From Acinetobacter rongchengensis (GTDB lineage: Bacteria > Pseudomonadota > Gammaproteobacteria > Pseudomonadales > Moraxellaceae): a stretch of DNA of 64,000 bases. Position numbers and translations under genes: made by a program. Positions 22,297 through 31,484 of the stretch are shown piece after piece. Under the pieces are notes generated by a model. The model was given only the letters and a program-made list of their open reading frames with translations. It did not search any database and was not told the origin of the DNA. The stretch is from assembly GCF_003611475.1 (NCBI RefSeq), contig NZ_RAXT01000001.1, positions 186,001 to 250,000 on the forward strand. The letters run 5' to 3'. Numbering within the stretch: position 1 is the first letter of the stretch; every line of letters starts with the position of its first letter.

Positions 22297-22578
22297 TATA
22301 ACCATCCGAATGAAGTTTTACGTGTACATACCGATCATTTGGGTACACCAAGAGCGATTAGTAATAATAGCAATCAGGTCTTATGGAGATGGGATGGCGA
22401 TCAGGTTGGGGATATGCTTCCTACAGGAACGCTCACCTTCCCGATCAGACACATGCAAGGCATGAGGAGGGATAAAACAAGCAACGCTTTGTCCCGACGC
22501 AAGGCGAAGGCTATGCCTGAGTAGATCAATTTGGGTATGTGCTTCTACAGGAATGCTCACCTTTCCTATTCGTCATAC
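22297..22578 (+). pseudogene. RHS core remnants (unit 4, no tip)
   Basis: The first remnant (22297-22460) encodes HPNEVLRVHTDHLGTPRAIS and LWRWDGDQVGDMLPTGTLTF, matching the main gene from about 17695. It is cut by the second mini-element copy. Directly after that (22524-22578) a different, earlier part of the core restarts (GATCAATTTGGG...CTATTCGTCAT, equivalent to DQFG...PIRH) and is itself out of frame. No tip or immunity gene follows. It is the decayed right end of the array. Confidence 0.7.
22461..22523. repeat. RHS mini-element, copy 2
   Basis: A 63-bp copy of the element at 21164-21227, identical except for a missing A in the hairpin (CAAGC-AAC-GCTTTG). Upstream flank is core sequence equivalent to that of copy 1; the downstream flank differs. 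Confidence 0.75.
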
Positions 22579-22581
22579 ATA

Positions 22582-22647
22582 ATACGTAAAAGTGGCAAAT
22601 TCAAACAGATGGTACAACAATCTAAAATGGCTGATGACAATCCCTAA
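22582..22647 (+). pseudogene. Possible C-terminal coding remnant
   Basis: Twenty-one codons ending in TAA read IRKSGKFKQMVQQSKMADDN and one Pro, a composition like a real protein end but without any start. It directly follows the last RHS core scrap, so it may be the end of a lost tip or of a gene disrupted by the island. Short length makes chance possible. Confidence 0.25.
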
Positions 22648-22741
22648 AGCCTTACATTCAACATTGTTTTTTATAACCTCAAAAAATATCCCCCCTATCG
22701 AAATAGGAGAGATACTATAAAAATCAGAACTTTAAAGCAAA

Positions 22742-25351
22742 TTAAACACTTAACATACTATTTAAAGTTTCACTGACATTTTTAGACTTCACTTGCGGTT
22801 TTAAGGCTTCAAGCGCAGCTTTAACCTCACTACGCTGTGGTTCTGCTAACGTGTACCAGCGAGTTAAAACTTGCAATAAACGAGAACCTACAATTGGATT
22901 TTTCTCATCTAAATACTTCGCCAAGTCTACAAAATGCTGAATACCAAAGCTCCATGTGTTTACAGGATTGGCATTTAAACCACCACTCACCGAACGAATA
23001 CGGTTTGGTGTACCTAAATCATAGTCTGCGTGTGAAGTTAAATATTGAATAGTTTCAGCAGTCGCTTTCGGATGCGCAGCCTGAATCATAAACCACTGAT
23101 CCATAGATAGATCTTCATCTTTAAAACGATTATAGAAGTCTTGCAAAGCCTCTTTGGCTTGTGGTGCATCATTCCAAACCAATACTTTTAATGCACCTAA
23201 ACGTTCAGACATATTGCCTGTATTTTTATACTGCGCATAAGCCAAATCAAACACTTCTGCATCACCTTGACGCGCCATCAAACTCAACATGATATTTTTC
23301 AGCGCACGGACACCCATAGCTTGAGAAAACTCATTCTGAGTATCTGGATCAAGAGATAGATACGTTTCTTTAGCAAAACCACCTAAGATTTTAGCCAATT
23401 GATTTAACAAAGCCTCACGTGCTTCATTGACCACAACAGGATTATAGTCTGTATCAATACGACTACCTAAATAGCCTTCTGTAGGCACATCAAACAGACG
23501 AGAAGCCAATAGTGGATCTTTGGCAATTACAAACGGTAAAGCTTGCTGAATCGCATTGATGTAGACTTGTGCATCATGACCATTCAACAATACACGCTCA
23601 AGTAAAGTTTGAGTTGCTTGCCATTGGTTAAAACCATTGGTTTCGTATTGCAATAAGAATGCAAGCTCTTCATCTGAATAATTAAATTCAAGATTTACAG
23701 GTGCTGAGAAATTACGTAATAACGATGCAACAGGCTTTTCAGTAACCCCTGTAAATTCAATCGTTGCTTCATCTTGATCAAATAGATAGACACCATCTTT
23801 GACCTCATTTTCAACCAAATCATCTGAATGAAGTGTGTATTGCTCACCTGTTTCTGCATTGAATAACGCCAAAGCGACAGGAATCGGCACAGCTTTAAGA
23901 TTTGGGTATTTTGGATGTTCTTTCAAACTTTGTTTAAAGCTCAAACGATAAATATGATTTGCTGCATCATATTCACCCTGCGCTTCTAGTTTTGGCGTAC
24001 CAGGTTGGTTGTACCAAATGAGGAATGCAGATAAATCGACTCCAGAACCCGCTGTTAATGCTGCAACCCAATCTTCAACTGTGACAGCTTGACCGTCATG
24101 CCTTAAGAAATATTCATCTGTACCTTTACGGAATTTTTCTTTACCCAGTAAAGTCGCCATCATACGGTTAATTTCTGCACCTTTTTCGTATACAGTCGCC
24201 GTATAAAAGTTATTAATTTCTACAAAATGATCTGGACGCGGTGGGTGTGACAACGGGCCTGCATCTTCAGGGAATTGATGCCCTTTCAATACCGCAACAT
24301 CATCAATACGTTGTACTGCAGCCGATTGTAAATCTTCTGAGAATGACTGATCACGGAAAACCGTTAAGCCTTCTTTTAAACACAATTGGAACCAATCACG
24401 ACAGGTAATACGGTTACCTGTCCAGTTATGAAAATACTCATGAGCAATCACAGACTGTACACGCATGATCGCTGCGTCAGTGGTATATTCTTCATCGGCT
24501 AAAACACATGCGGTATTGAAAATATTTAAACCTTTATTTTCCATTGCACCCATGTTGAACTGGCTTGTCGCAACGATCATATAATTATCAAGATCATACG
24601 GACGTCCATAATGCTCTTCATCCCAACGCATCGAATGTTTTAAAGCTTCCATGGCTATATGACACTTTGGAATGTCTTTTTCTTCTGCGTAGATTTCTAA
24701 TGCAACATCACGACCTTCTGAAGTGGTGTAACGATCTTTGAGTACAGCCAAATCACCAATCACACAAGCAAATAAATAAGCTGGTTTTTTAGTTGGGTCT
24801 TCCCAAATCGTATAATGACGATTGTTTTCCGCTTCACCTGCTTCGATCAAGTTACCATTCGCCAAAAGCACTGGATATTTTTGATCAGCTTCTACACGTG
24901 TAGTGAATACAGATAAAACATCTGGGCGATCTGGGTAAAACGTAATTTTACGGAAACCTTCAGGCTCATTTTGCGTCACAAATAAATCACCACCAGCGAG
25001 ATACAAACCTTCAAGCTGTGTATTTGTTTCAGGATGGATCACTACACTCGTTTCAACAACGGCATCATCAGGTGCATTTGTAATCACCAGTTGTTCAGAA
25101 TCTAACGTGTACTCACTTTCAGTAAGTTGCTTACCATTTACAGATATTGATTTTAATTCAAGATCTCGTCCCAATAAAACCAAAGCCCCAGCAGCTTGTC
25201 TTTTCATGACTAACTTTGAGTTTACATTGGTGTGATCATCGTAAACTTGGATATCAAGTTGGATTGAATCTACTAGAAAAGAAGGCTTTTGATAATCTTT
25301 TAAATATACCGTTTGATCTGCTTCAACTACTGGGTTTGCCGCAATGTTCAT
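22742..25351 (-). CDS. pepN: Aminopeptidase N (M1 zinc metallopeptidase)
   Basis: Broad-specificity cytoplasmic aminopeptidase of 869 residues, the usual size for bacterial PepN. It contains the substrate-binding GAMEN motif (in FNMGAMENKGLNIFN), the zinc motif HEYFHNWTGNRIT with the third zinc ligand in LKEGLTVFRDQ, and a late Tyr in TATVYEKGAEINRMM. The C-terminal half holds the Ig-like domain and the helical DUF3458-type domain (LSLMARQGDAEVFDLAY, PNRIRSVSGGLNANP). It marks return to core chromosome right of the RHS island and is convergent with it. Confidence 0.97.
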   Translation of the reverse strand: MNIAANPVVEADQTVYLKDYQKPSFLVDSIQLDIQVYDDHTNVNSKLVMKRQAAGALVLLGRDLELKSISVNGKQLTESEYTLDSEQLVITNAPDDAVVETSVVIHPETNTQLEGLYLAGGDLFVTQNEPEGFRKITFYPDRPDVLSVFTTRVEADQKYPVLLANGNLIEAGEAENNRHYTIWEDPTKKPAYLFACVIGDLAVLKDRYTTSEGRDVALEIYAEEKDIPKCHIAMEALKHSMRWDEEHYGRPYDLDNYMIVATSQFNMGAMENKGLNIFNTACVLADEEYTTDAAIMRVQSVIAHEYFHNWTGNRITCRDWFQLCLKEGLTVFRDQSFSEDLQSAAVQRIDDVAVLKGHQFPEDAGPLSHPPRPDHFVEINNFYTATVYEKGAEINRMMATLLGKEKFRKGTDEYFLRHDGQAVTVEDWVAALTAGSGVDLSAFLIWYNQPGTPKLEAQGEYDAANHIYRLSFKQSLKEHPKYPNLKAVPIPVALALFNAETGEQYTLHSDDLVENEVKDGVYLFDQDEATIEFTGVTEKPVASLLRNFSAPVNLEFNYSDEELAFLLQYETNGFNQWQATQTLLERVLLNGHDAQVYINAIQQALPFVIAKDPLLASRLFDVPTEGYLGSRIDTDYNPVVVNEAREALLNQLAKILGGFAKETYLSLDPDTQNEFSQAMGVRALKNIMLSLMARQGDAEVFDLAYAQYKNTGNMSERLGALKVLVWNDAPQAKEALQDFYNRFKDEDLSMDQWFMIQAAHPKATAETIQYLTSHADYDLGTPNRIRSVSGGLNANPVNTWSFGIQHFVDLAKYLDEKNPIVGSRLLQVLTRWYTLAEPQRSEVKAALEALKPQVKSKNVSETLNSMLSV

Positions 25352-26060
25352 ATCATGTCCTAATTCTGTTGTTTAGCTTAGACTTATGGTTGTAAAGTCG
25401 TTTGAGCATAAGTCAAATTTCACAATTTGTCTGTGCATCGTGCTTAATTTCTATATGGGTCTGCGTGAAATTAATTTCAATCTTGAAATGCAAAAATCAT
25501 GCGAGTTAAACTTTACTTATACAACTTTTTTGCAAAAAAATTAAATCATTCATGATGAATACAAATGCAATATTTCTCCACTATCTCTTTTCAGTGTCAA
25601 AGATAATCCCAACTTTATCGTGTGAAATATTTTTAAAATGATCATAAATACAAATTAGATAAATAAATTGTGACAAACAACACTTTTATTATTCAACTAG
25701 GTACCATCTTTAGTCAATTGACATATACATAATAATCAAGAGAATACTCCATTAAATTTTTCCAATAAAATTGATTTACCACCTTTTTCGATCATTAAAT
25801 AGTCAAAAAAGATAATCATCCTTTTATTTAGAAATGATCACTATAGAATGCCTACTCAAAATTTGCTTAGGCTATTTTATGACTTAGATTCACGTTTTCT
25901 TTCTTGGGCTTTTTAGCCATTTTTATTCAAATCTAGCCTTGCCTTGCAGGCTAGAAAATTACATTCTTTTCAAACTGACTACATTTTGAGCACAGTTATT
26001 GCTTGTTTAAATATGTGCAACAGGCACAATAGTGAATCAAACAACATAATGAGGTGCAAC
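25352..26060. other. AT-rich intergenic region
   Basis: About 700 nt between divergent pepN and the small gene at 26061. It holds a hairpin CTAGCCT/AGGCTAG near 25935-25956 with no U-tract and otherwise only AT-rich sequence. An open frame from 25944 is in frame with the downstream gene but lacks the better ribosome-binding site, so I do not count it as coding. Confidence 0.45.
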
Positions 26061-26324
26061 ATGATTTTCAAAGACCATATTGTCCGTATTGATAATATCA
26101 AAACGATACAAATGTTGAATGCCGCAAAAATTGATCATCAAGTCATTGCCATGTTTATGACCTGTGAAGGTATCCCCTTAGAAAAAGAAGATGTCTGTGC
26201 TATTTTGAGACAATATGATGCACTAGGACTGCACAAAGTATCCCATAAAAAAGCAAAAGCTTTAATTCAAGCCAAAATGAATCATTTTGAGGATTCAGAA
26301 TTACCATGCCCTGCGGCTTATTAA
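26061..26324 (+). CDS. Small protein of unknown function
   Basis: An 87-residue product starting MIFKDHIVRIDNIKTIQMLN. The start at 26061 is chosen because GAGGTG lies 5 nt upstream; an upstream in-frame ATG (25944) would add 39 residues of non-coding character. The sequence is a run of predicted helices (AAKIDHQVIAMFMTCEG, KEDVCAILRQYDALGLHKV, KKAKALIQAKMNHF), suggestive of a small helical or DNA-binding-like fold, though no domain was recognised. No signal peptide is present. It stands alone and is followed by a hairpin. Confidence 0.65.
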   Translation: MIFKDHIVRIDNIKTIQMLNAAKIDHQVIAMFMTCEGIPLEKEDVCAILRQYDALGLHKVSHKKAKALIQAKMNHFEDSELPCPAAY

Positions 26325-26357
26325 TTTTTGATTCATTTCATCAATGATATGGACTGA

Positions 26358-26397
26358 GATGGTAAATAGAATGTTCAATTGATTCTATTTGCCCATC
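26358..26397 (+). terminator. Hairpin after the small gene at 26061
   Basis: Long stem AAATAGAAT/ATTCTATTT extended by GATGG/CCATC across a small internal bulge, loop GTTCAATTG. Only a weak TTAA tail follows, so terminator function is uncertain. Confidence 0.45.
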
Positions 26398-26589
26398 TTA
26401 AAAGGCACCATTGTATTTTGTTAAATTTGTCGTTAAAAATGCACAGCAAAAAACTATTCAGATAAAAACTCGGCAGTCTTAGCTGATAGGATATGAAATA
26501 ATAAATTTAATGAAACTTTGCTTTTCACTCATCAGCTTTCCTCCATATAGATGTGTATAATCAAAAATTATGTTTTTTAATATTCAACT

Positions 26590-27744
26590 ATGCTTCAAAT
26601 TTTGCAAAAACAGCTCGATGAAAGTAGCTATTGCCCATTGTGTCAGGCAAGCATGTACTATGTAGAAGCTGAGGAATTTGAAAAAGAAGTTAGTTTTCAT
26701 CAGTGTAGCCACTGTAACCACCAAGTTTTTCAAAATGAACAACACACCTGTCACTGTGAAACTTGTCAAAACAAGCGTAAAAAACTGATTAAAGAAACAC
26801 GCCTGCAAGAAGCCCGAAAATATCAGAAAAAAGATCATTTCGAGTTTGATTTAAATCAGTTGAGTTTTTTACATAAATTGTTTTTATTGAGTATTTTAGA
26901 TAATCAAGTACATGAAAATACAACACATCAGGAATTTATCGATTGGGAAGTGATTAAGTATCACCCTATTACACCGAACTACTATTTTCAAAGTCAACTT
27001 TTAAATCAATTGGTTAAAGATAATGTGCTCACGCCAAAAGACTTTAGTGATGATGCACATCAATATTATGTCAATGTCCGTTTAGATGGTTACTCAGAAC
27101 CAAGCCTATTTAGTATTACTACCCAGTTACGCCATTGGTTTTATGAAAATTTAAGCCTAGGAATTCCGTTTAAAACGGCTGAAGAAGTCAAAAATGCGTT
27201 GTATGTGGTGTTGTATCAAGAGATTGTACAATTCACGCAACACTATTGTCGTACTTGGGGGATTCAAATTTCTGGAAATAAAAATTTCCAAGCGTTTTGT
27301 TATCGTCTCATGGATAGCTTAGCTGTAGGCCAAATTTTCTACCTCATTCAAACAGCACTTGAATATCTCCATAAGAACAAAGCATTACAAGTGAGAAATG
27401 ATAATTTCATCAATACCAATATTTTAAAAAAGACGGTTCAACAATATCGTGAGCGTGCTTTGGCTGAAAAATGGGAAACCTCTACACTGCCTCGTCCTCC
27501 AAATATTCCTTTTAGCCGTATGAGTGAAATCCTTTTTTATCGTTTTTTAGGCTACGATGAAAATATTTTCTTTCAACCTGTTTGGAAGTCTTGGAAAAAG
27601 ATAGAATCACGCTTAAATTTTTATTCACAAAAACGCTGTATGTACTGTGGTTCAAATGAATTAACTGTGGATTATGATGCAGAAAATTATGTGACTTTAT
27701 TTTGCCGAAACTGTAAACATCAAGACCACTACTTTACACAGTAA
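26590..27744 (+). CDS. Zinc-ribbon protein of unknown function
   Basis: A 384-residue protein framed by cysteine clusters. The N-terminus has CPLCQAS, CSHCNHQ, then CHCETC; the C-terminus has CMYCGSNELTV...LFCRNCKHQD, a zinc-ribbon pattern. The middle is helical with many Phe/Tyr/Gln and no recognised domain. It could bind nucleic acid, but nothing shows this directly. It ends 10 nt before thiM on the same strand; the pair may be co-transcribed although no functional link is known to me. Confidence 0.7.
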   Translation: MLQILQKQLDESSYCPLCQASMYYVEAEEFEKEVSFHQCSHCNHQVFQNEQHTCHCETCQNKRKKLIKETRLQEARKYQKKDHFEFDLNQLSFLHKLFLLSILDNQVHENTTHQEFIDWEVIKYHPITPNYYFQSQLLNQLVKDNVLTPKDFSDDAHQYYVNVRLDGYSEPSLFSITTQLRHWFYENLSLGIPFKTAEEVKNALYVVLYQEIVQFTQHYCRTWGIQISGNKNFQAFCYRLMDSLAVGQIFYLIQTALEYLHKNKALQVRNDNFINTNILKKTVQQYRERALAEKWETSTLPRPPNIPFSRMSEILFYRFLGYDENIFFQPVWKSWKKIESRLNFYSQKRCMYCGSNELTVDYDAENYVTLFCRNCKHQDHYFTQ

Positions 27745-27754
27745 GGACTTTTCA

Positions 27755-28618
27755 ATGAATCATCCTGAAAATATTTCGAGTTCTCAACTGGATCAGCGTC
27801 ATATCCAAACTGATGTGATTTTAGAAAAAGTAGTCGAAGCATGGACTGAACTACAAACCCAGCAGCCATTGGTTCATTGTATTACCAATAGTGTTGCAGC
27901 GAATTATGCTGCCAATGTTTTACTTGCCGCAGGTGCATCTCCTGCGATGATTGATAATCCTTTTGAAGCTGAAAGTTTTGCTTCGATTGCGGCCGCATTG
28001 AGTATCAACCTAGGAACACCAACCACTGAACAAATGCAAGCAATGCAAATTGCTGCACAAACGGTTACTGCAAAAGGCACACCGTGGGTCCTTGACCCTG
28101 TTGGCTATGGCCCAATTTTAAAATGGCGTAGCGACATGGCAGATCAACTGGTTTTACTCAATCCAACCATTATTCGTGGCAATGCTTCTGAAATCAGTAC
28201 CCTGGCTGGTAATCAAGTTGAGTCGAAAGGTGTAGACAGTACGGTATCAAGCAATCAAGTTTATTTACAAGCTTTACCACTTTTGGCACATTGTGAATGC
28301 GTTGCGATCTCAGGTGAATCTGACTTTATCCTGAGCAAAGACTTAAATGCAGTGATTCAAATCAATGGTGGAAGCTATTTACAGCCTAAAGTCACGGCGA
28401 CGGGTTGTGCGCTTGGTGCTTTAATCGCGGCTTATAGTGCGGTAACAAAACCAAGCTTTGCCACAATCTCTGCACATGTACACTTTGCGATTGCTGGAAA
28501 ATTAGCTTTCGAGCAATCACAAAGTGTCGGCAGTTTTAATGTCGCGTTCTTGGATGAAATCCATAACATGAGTGCTGATAAAATTGTGCAATATGCAGAT
28601 ATTCAGGTTTTAAAATAG
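27755..28618 (+). CDS. thiM: Hydroxyethylthiazole kinase
   Basis: Phosphorylates 4-methyl-5-(2-hydroxyethyl)thiazole in thiamine salvage. The 287-residue protein has family motifs CITNSVAANYAANVLLAAGA, SPAMIDNPFEA, SINLGTP, WVLDPVGYG, IRGNASEI and the anion-hole/catalytic VTATGCALGALIAAY. An N-terminal extension of about 30 residues precedes the core compared with the shortest homologues. An AAGGA ribosome-binding site is present. No TPP riboswitch is evident immediately upstream, and no thiE or thiD is adjacent. Confidence 0.95.
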   Translation: MNHPENISSSQLDQRHIQTDVILEKVVEAWTELQTQQPLVHCITNSVAANYAANVLLAAGASPAMIDNPFEAESFASIAAALSINLGTPTTEQMQAMQIAAQTVTAKGTPWVLDPVGYGPILKWRSDMADQLVLLNPTIIRGNASEISTLAGNQVESKGVDSTVSSNQVYLQALPLLAHCECVAISGESDFILSKDLNAVIQINGGSYLQPKVTATGCALGALIAAYSAVTKPSFATISAHVHFAIAGKLAFEQSQSVGSFNVAFLDEIHNMSADKIVQYADIQVLK

Positions 28619-28714
28619 TTCCTATTTCAAAGATGGATCTATTTTCCAGTTAAGAATAGAAATACAGGTTTGAAATGGGCAAGCGGTCATTTTTTAGTGC
28701 TTGCCCCACTCAGT

Positions 28715-29101
28715 TTATTTTGCTTTGACGATCACTTTTTTATAAATCTCTCTCGGCATTTCAGCAAATTCGACACAAAGTTGAATCTCTAAGCCATCTG
28801 CTGAGTAATTTTGAAAAGATTGTAGAAATTGCGATAAGCTTTCAGTCATTAAATCTTTTTGTTGTTCTGTCCGACCACTGAGACCTTGTAAGCGTACGAA
28901 AATAAAGGCTTGCTTACTTTCCTCTCCATTTTCATCGCCAAAGCCAATCAAATAATCTGTAACCTCTTGGATACGGGACTTGATATCATGTTCATGTCCA
29001 ACCAAGCCTGTATCAAACAAAGCATGATTTAAACCTAACATAAGCTTCTTTTTGTCTAAATTCTGAATATTGTCAGAATAATCAATAAACATTTGTGGCA
29101 T
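28715..29101 (-). CDS. 5-carboxymethyl-2-hydroxymuconate isomerase family protein
   Basis: A 128-residue tautomerase-superfamily protein with Pro2 right after the initiator Met, the catalytic base position of the CHMI/4-oxalocrotonate tautomerase fold. The pattern MPQMFIDYSDNIQ, NHALFDTGLVGHEHDIKSR and FIFVRLQGLSGRTEQQK follows CHMI (HpcD/HpaF). No homoprotocatechuate pathway genes are nearby, so its true substrate is unknown. It is a single gene convergent with thiM. Confidence 0.8.
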   Translation of the reverse strand: MPQMFIDYSDNIQNLDKKKLMLGLNHALFDTGLVGHEHDIKSRIQEVTDYLIGFGDENGEESKQAFIFVRLQGLSGRTEQQKDLMTESLSQFLQSFQNYSADGLEIQLCVEFAEMPREIYKKVIVKAK

Positions 29102-29191
29102 GAGATGAGTGACTACGAACTGTGAATAGTCAAAAAATTATAACAGTTCTCTACACAAAAGAATGCTTAGCTTGCTCTATTCAATAACAAA

Positions 29192-29211
29192 AAACCACCC
29201 GAAGGTGGTTT
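29192..29211 (-). terminator. Rho-independent terminator of the small gene at 29220
   Basis: Stem AAACCACC/GGTGGTTT with tetraloop CGAA; on the minus strand it is followed by TTTTGTTATTG. It lies 8 nt behind the stop codon of the small gene. Confidence 0.8.
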
Positions 29212-29219
29212 AAATATCT

Positions 29220-29411
29220 CTAAGCAACGAGCCACAATTCATAGAATTCTTGTATGTCGTGCTCAAGAAACTCGTCACAATCGCTGTCGTAAATAAATGC
29301 TTTTTCTTCTAATAAGTATTCACCATCCTGTTCGATCAAGTATCTTTTTAAAAAGGCCTTGAAGCTATCGGCACGTTCAGGAAATACTTGCTCGCCATCA
29401 TAAATAATCAT
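29220..29411 (-). CDS. Small acidic protein of unknown function
   Basis: A 63-residue acidic protein (MIIYDGEQVFPERADSF...EFLEHDIQEFYELW). I chose ATG at 29411 because a GGGGG Shine-Dalgarno lies 7-8 nt upstream; the longer in-frame start at 29465 lacks one. The gene is compact with its own strong terminator directly behind it, which supports it being real. No domain, signal peptide or membrane segment is seen. Confidence 0.65.
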   Translation of the reverse strand: MIIYDGEQVFPERADSFKAFLKRYLIEQDGEYLLEEKAFIYDSDCDEFLEHDIQEFYELWLVA

Positions 29412-29628
29412 ATTTGTTACCCCCCTATTTAGAGTGACCACAATATGACTATAGTTTAGTCTCAAATAAAAAATACATCAAACTAATGACAATTAATGTT
29501 ACATGAATCACACTATTTCAAACATAAACTCGCCATTCAAATACAAGATTTCTGCTACTTTGACCTTTTTATACTCATTTAGACTTAGATTATGGCGATC
29601 ATTGTTTGTGATACTTGGTTTGCGATAA

Positions 29629-31344
29629 TCATTCAACAAAGAGTAAAGCTAAACGCACTTGGTCATAACCCATCTTAGGATTGGTCAATTCAACGATTGG
29701 ACGTAACTTAATTGCACCATCATCACTAAAATGACTTGGGTCTTGACGCTTTTTAAGTTTCTTATAAATATTACGAATTTGTTCAACCACTTCTTCGCCA
29801 GGGTTCGCTACAGAAATATCTAAATTCTGCTCACGATGCAAACGAGCGAGATGGTTAATAATGGTGGCTGGAGTAAGACCCCGCTCAACAGCAATGTCTT
29901 GGATTTCATAACCATTTTCAAACAACTCACGTGTTTCATCCAACGTTGCAGAAGCATAATTGGTCTTACCTGCATTTCGAGCAATTTTCTTTTCATTACG
30001 CTCAATTTCAGTCGCATTCAATGTCCCACCACAATGACGAATAAATGCATTGTGCTGTTGGGTTAAGTCTGCATCTGCATAATGCTGTTCGGCTTCATTG
30101 GAAAGCTCTTGAAAACGGCGATCTGCTTTTATAGCTAAACTGTCTAACTCCAAAGCCTGCTCATTAAATCCGAGCAACCTTAAACCATGAATTGATTTAA
30201 GTCGTGACAGCGCCACATAACCTTGCCCTTTTTCAAAGGTATGACTGAGATTAATTTCAGCCGCTTCTAAAGTCATGCCTTGTGATTTGTGAATGGTAAT
30301 CGCCCAAGCAAGGCGTAACGGAACTTGCTGTAAACTGGCAATAGTTTTGCCACCTTCATTGTCTACAGACCATGTTTCAGGCGCAACCAATAACGTTGTG
30401 CCATCGGTCATTTTGACTTTAGGCAACATCCCCATTTCATCATCTTCTTCAAAACCAACAACTTCGCCCAAACTACCGTTGATATACCCCATATCGAAGT
30501 TGTTTTTTACAAACATGACTTTGGCATGCTTTTTAAGTGTTAATTCATCTGGGGCACGCACTGAAGACTTTAATGTTTCAATCAGTTTTTCATTACCATC
30601 TGTTACTGCAACAAACTGATGGTCTGCACCTTCAATTGCATTCAGATGTTGAAAATTAATGCTATCAACATCCATATTATGGGTATATAGACGTGTATAA
30701 GTCTCACCAATATCTTGGTGTCGTGTATTGTGCAGCGCTTGAATATGCTGTTGCTGAATATTTTGCGCACGGATCGCATTCAAAATATCATTCAGCGCAG
30801 AATCATCCTGACGGTGTTGTTCGGTTAAATAGCACACGCGAAATTTTGCTTCGACCCATGCATTGGACATGAAGCAAAATTTATCTCGATTTTGCTCACT
30901 GTTTTTACCCACAGGCGGCAACTGAAAGAAATCACCTGCTGCGATGACTTGAATGCCACCAAAGGCATCATCAGATTCTTTAAAGTATTTTAAAACCTGA
31001 TTGACCAAATTCAGTTGTTTGGCATGTAACATCGAAATTTCATCAATAATGAGCACTTGGGCATTTTCTAAATGCTCTTTTAAGTATTTTCGCTCTTTCA
31101 TTCGCTTCAGATCGTCATCTGAAAGTGTGTCTTTAATTCCAATCCCTGCCCATGTATGAATGGTCATGCCATTCATATGCGTTGCAGCAATACCTGTTGA
31201 AGCTGTGATCGCTACAGGTACTTTTCGAGCTTTTAAATAATTGATGTATTGATTCAAGGTATAGGTTTTTCCTGCACCTGCGGAACCTGTCAAAAAGACA
31301 TTCTCACCCGCTTTCATTAGTTTTAGCGCAGTTTCTTGTTTCAT
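29629..31344 (-). CDS. PIF1-like superfamily 1 helicase with C-terminal helix-turn-helix
   Basis: A 571-residue ATP-dependent helicase-type protein. Walker A GSAGAGKT is at residues 20-27, Walker B VLIIDEISML near 95-104, and AAGDFFQLPPV is the following helicase motif. The motif LAWAITIHKSQGMTLEAAEINL and YVALSRLKSIHGLRLL match the UvrD_C_2/PIF1 family motifs V-VI. The end (ELFENGYEIQDIAVERGLTPATIINHLARL) is the helix-turn-helix often fused to bacterial PIF1-like helicases. Role in DNA replication or repair is inferred from the family. Confidence 0.88.
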   Translation of the reverse strand: MKQETALKLMKAGENVFLTGSAGAGKTYTLNQYINYLKARKVPVAITASTGIAATHMNGMTIHTWAGIGIKDTLSDDDLKRMKERKYLKEHLENAQVLIIDEISMLHAKQLNLVNQVLKYFKESDDAFGGIQVIAAGDFFQLPPVGKNSEQNRDKFCFMSNAWVEAKFRVCYLTEQHRQDDSALNDILNAIRAQNIQQQHIQALHNTRHQDIGETYTRLYTHNMDVDSINFQHLNAIEGADHQFVAVTDGNEKLIETLKSSVRAPDELTLKKHAKVMFVKNNFDMGYINGSLGEVVGFEEDDEMGMLPKVKMTDGTTLLVAPETWSVDNEGGKTIASLQQVPLRLAWAITIHKSQGMTLEAAEINLSHTFEKGQGYVALSRLKSIHGLRLLGFNEQALELDSLAIKADRRFQELSNEAEQHYADADLTQQHNAFIRHCGGTLNATEIERNEKKIARNAGKTNYASATLDETRELFENGYEIQDIAVERGLTPATIINHLARLHREQNLDISVANPGEEVVEQIRNIYKKLKKRQDPSHFSDDGAIKLRPIVELTNPKMGYDQVRLALLFVE

Positions 31345-31484
31345 AACAGTCTATTTTAGCTCAGCAGGATAGGACGGCTATAGCCTAACGATTTTTATTC
31401 AAAATGTTAAGTAGAATGCTACGATCTGATCATATTTCGTCGATATTCACGACAGATTATGACCCGATAAAAGGCCAGTCAATC

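Noticed and set aside
18968..22578. CRISPR-like interpretation of the repeated segments
   Set aside because: The repeats are coding RHS core of hundreds of bases with gene-sized, unique units between them, not short regular repeats.
25944..26060. N-terminal extension of the small gene at 26061
   Set aside because: The good GAGGTG site serves the ATG at 26061; the extra codons are unlike coding sequence.
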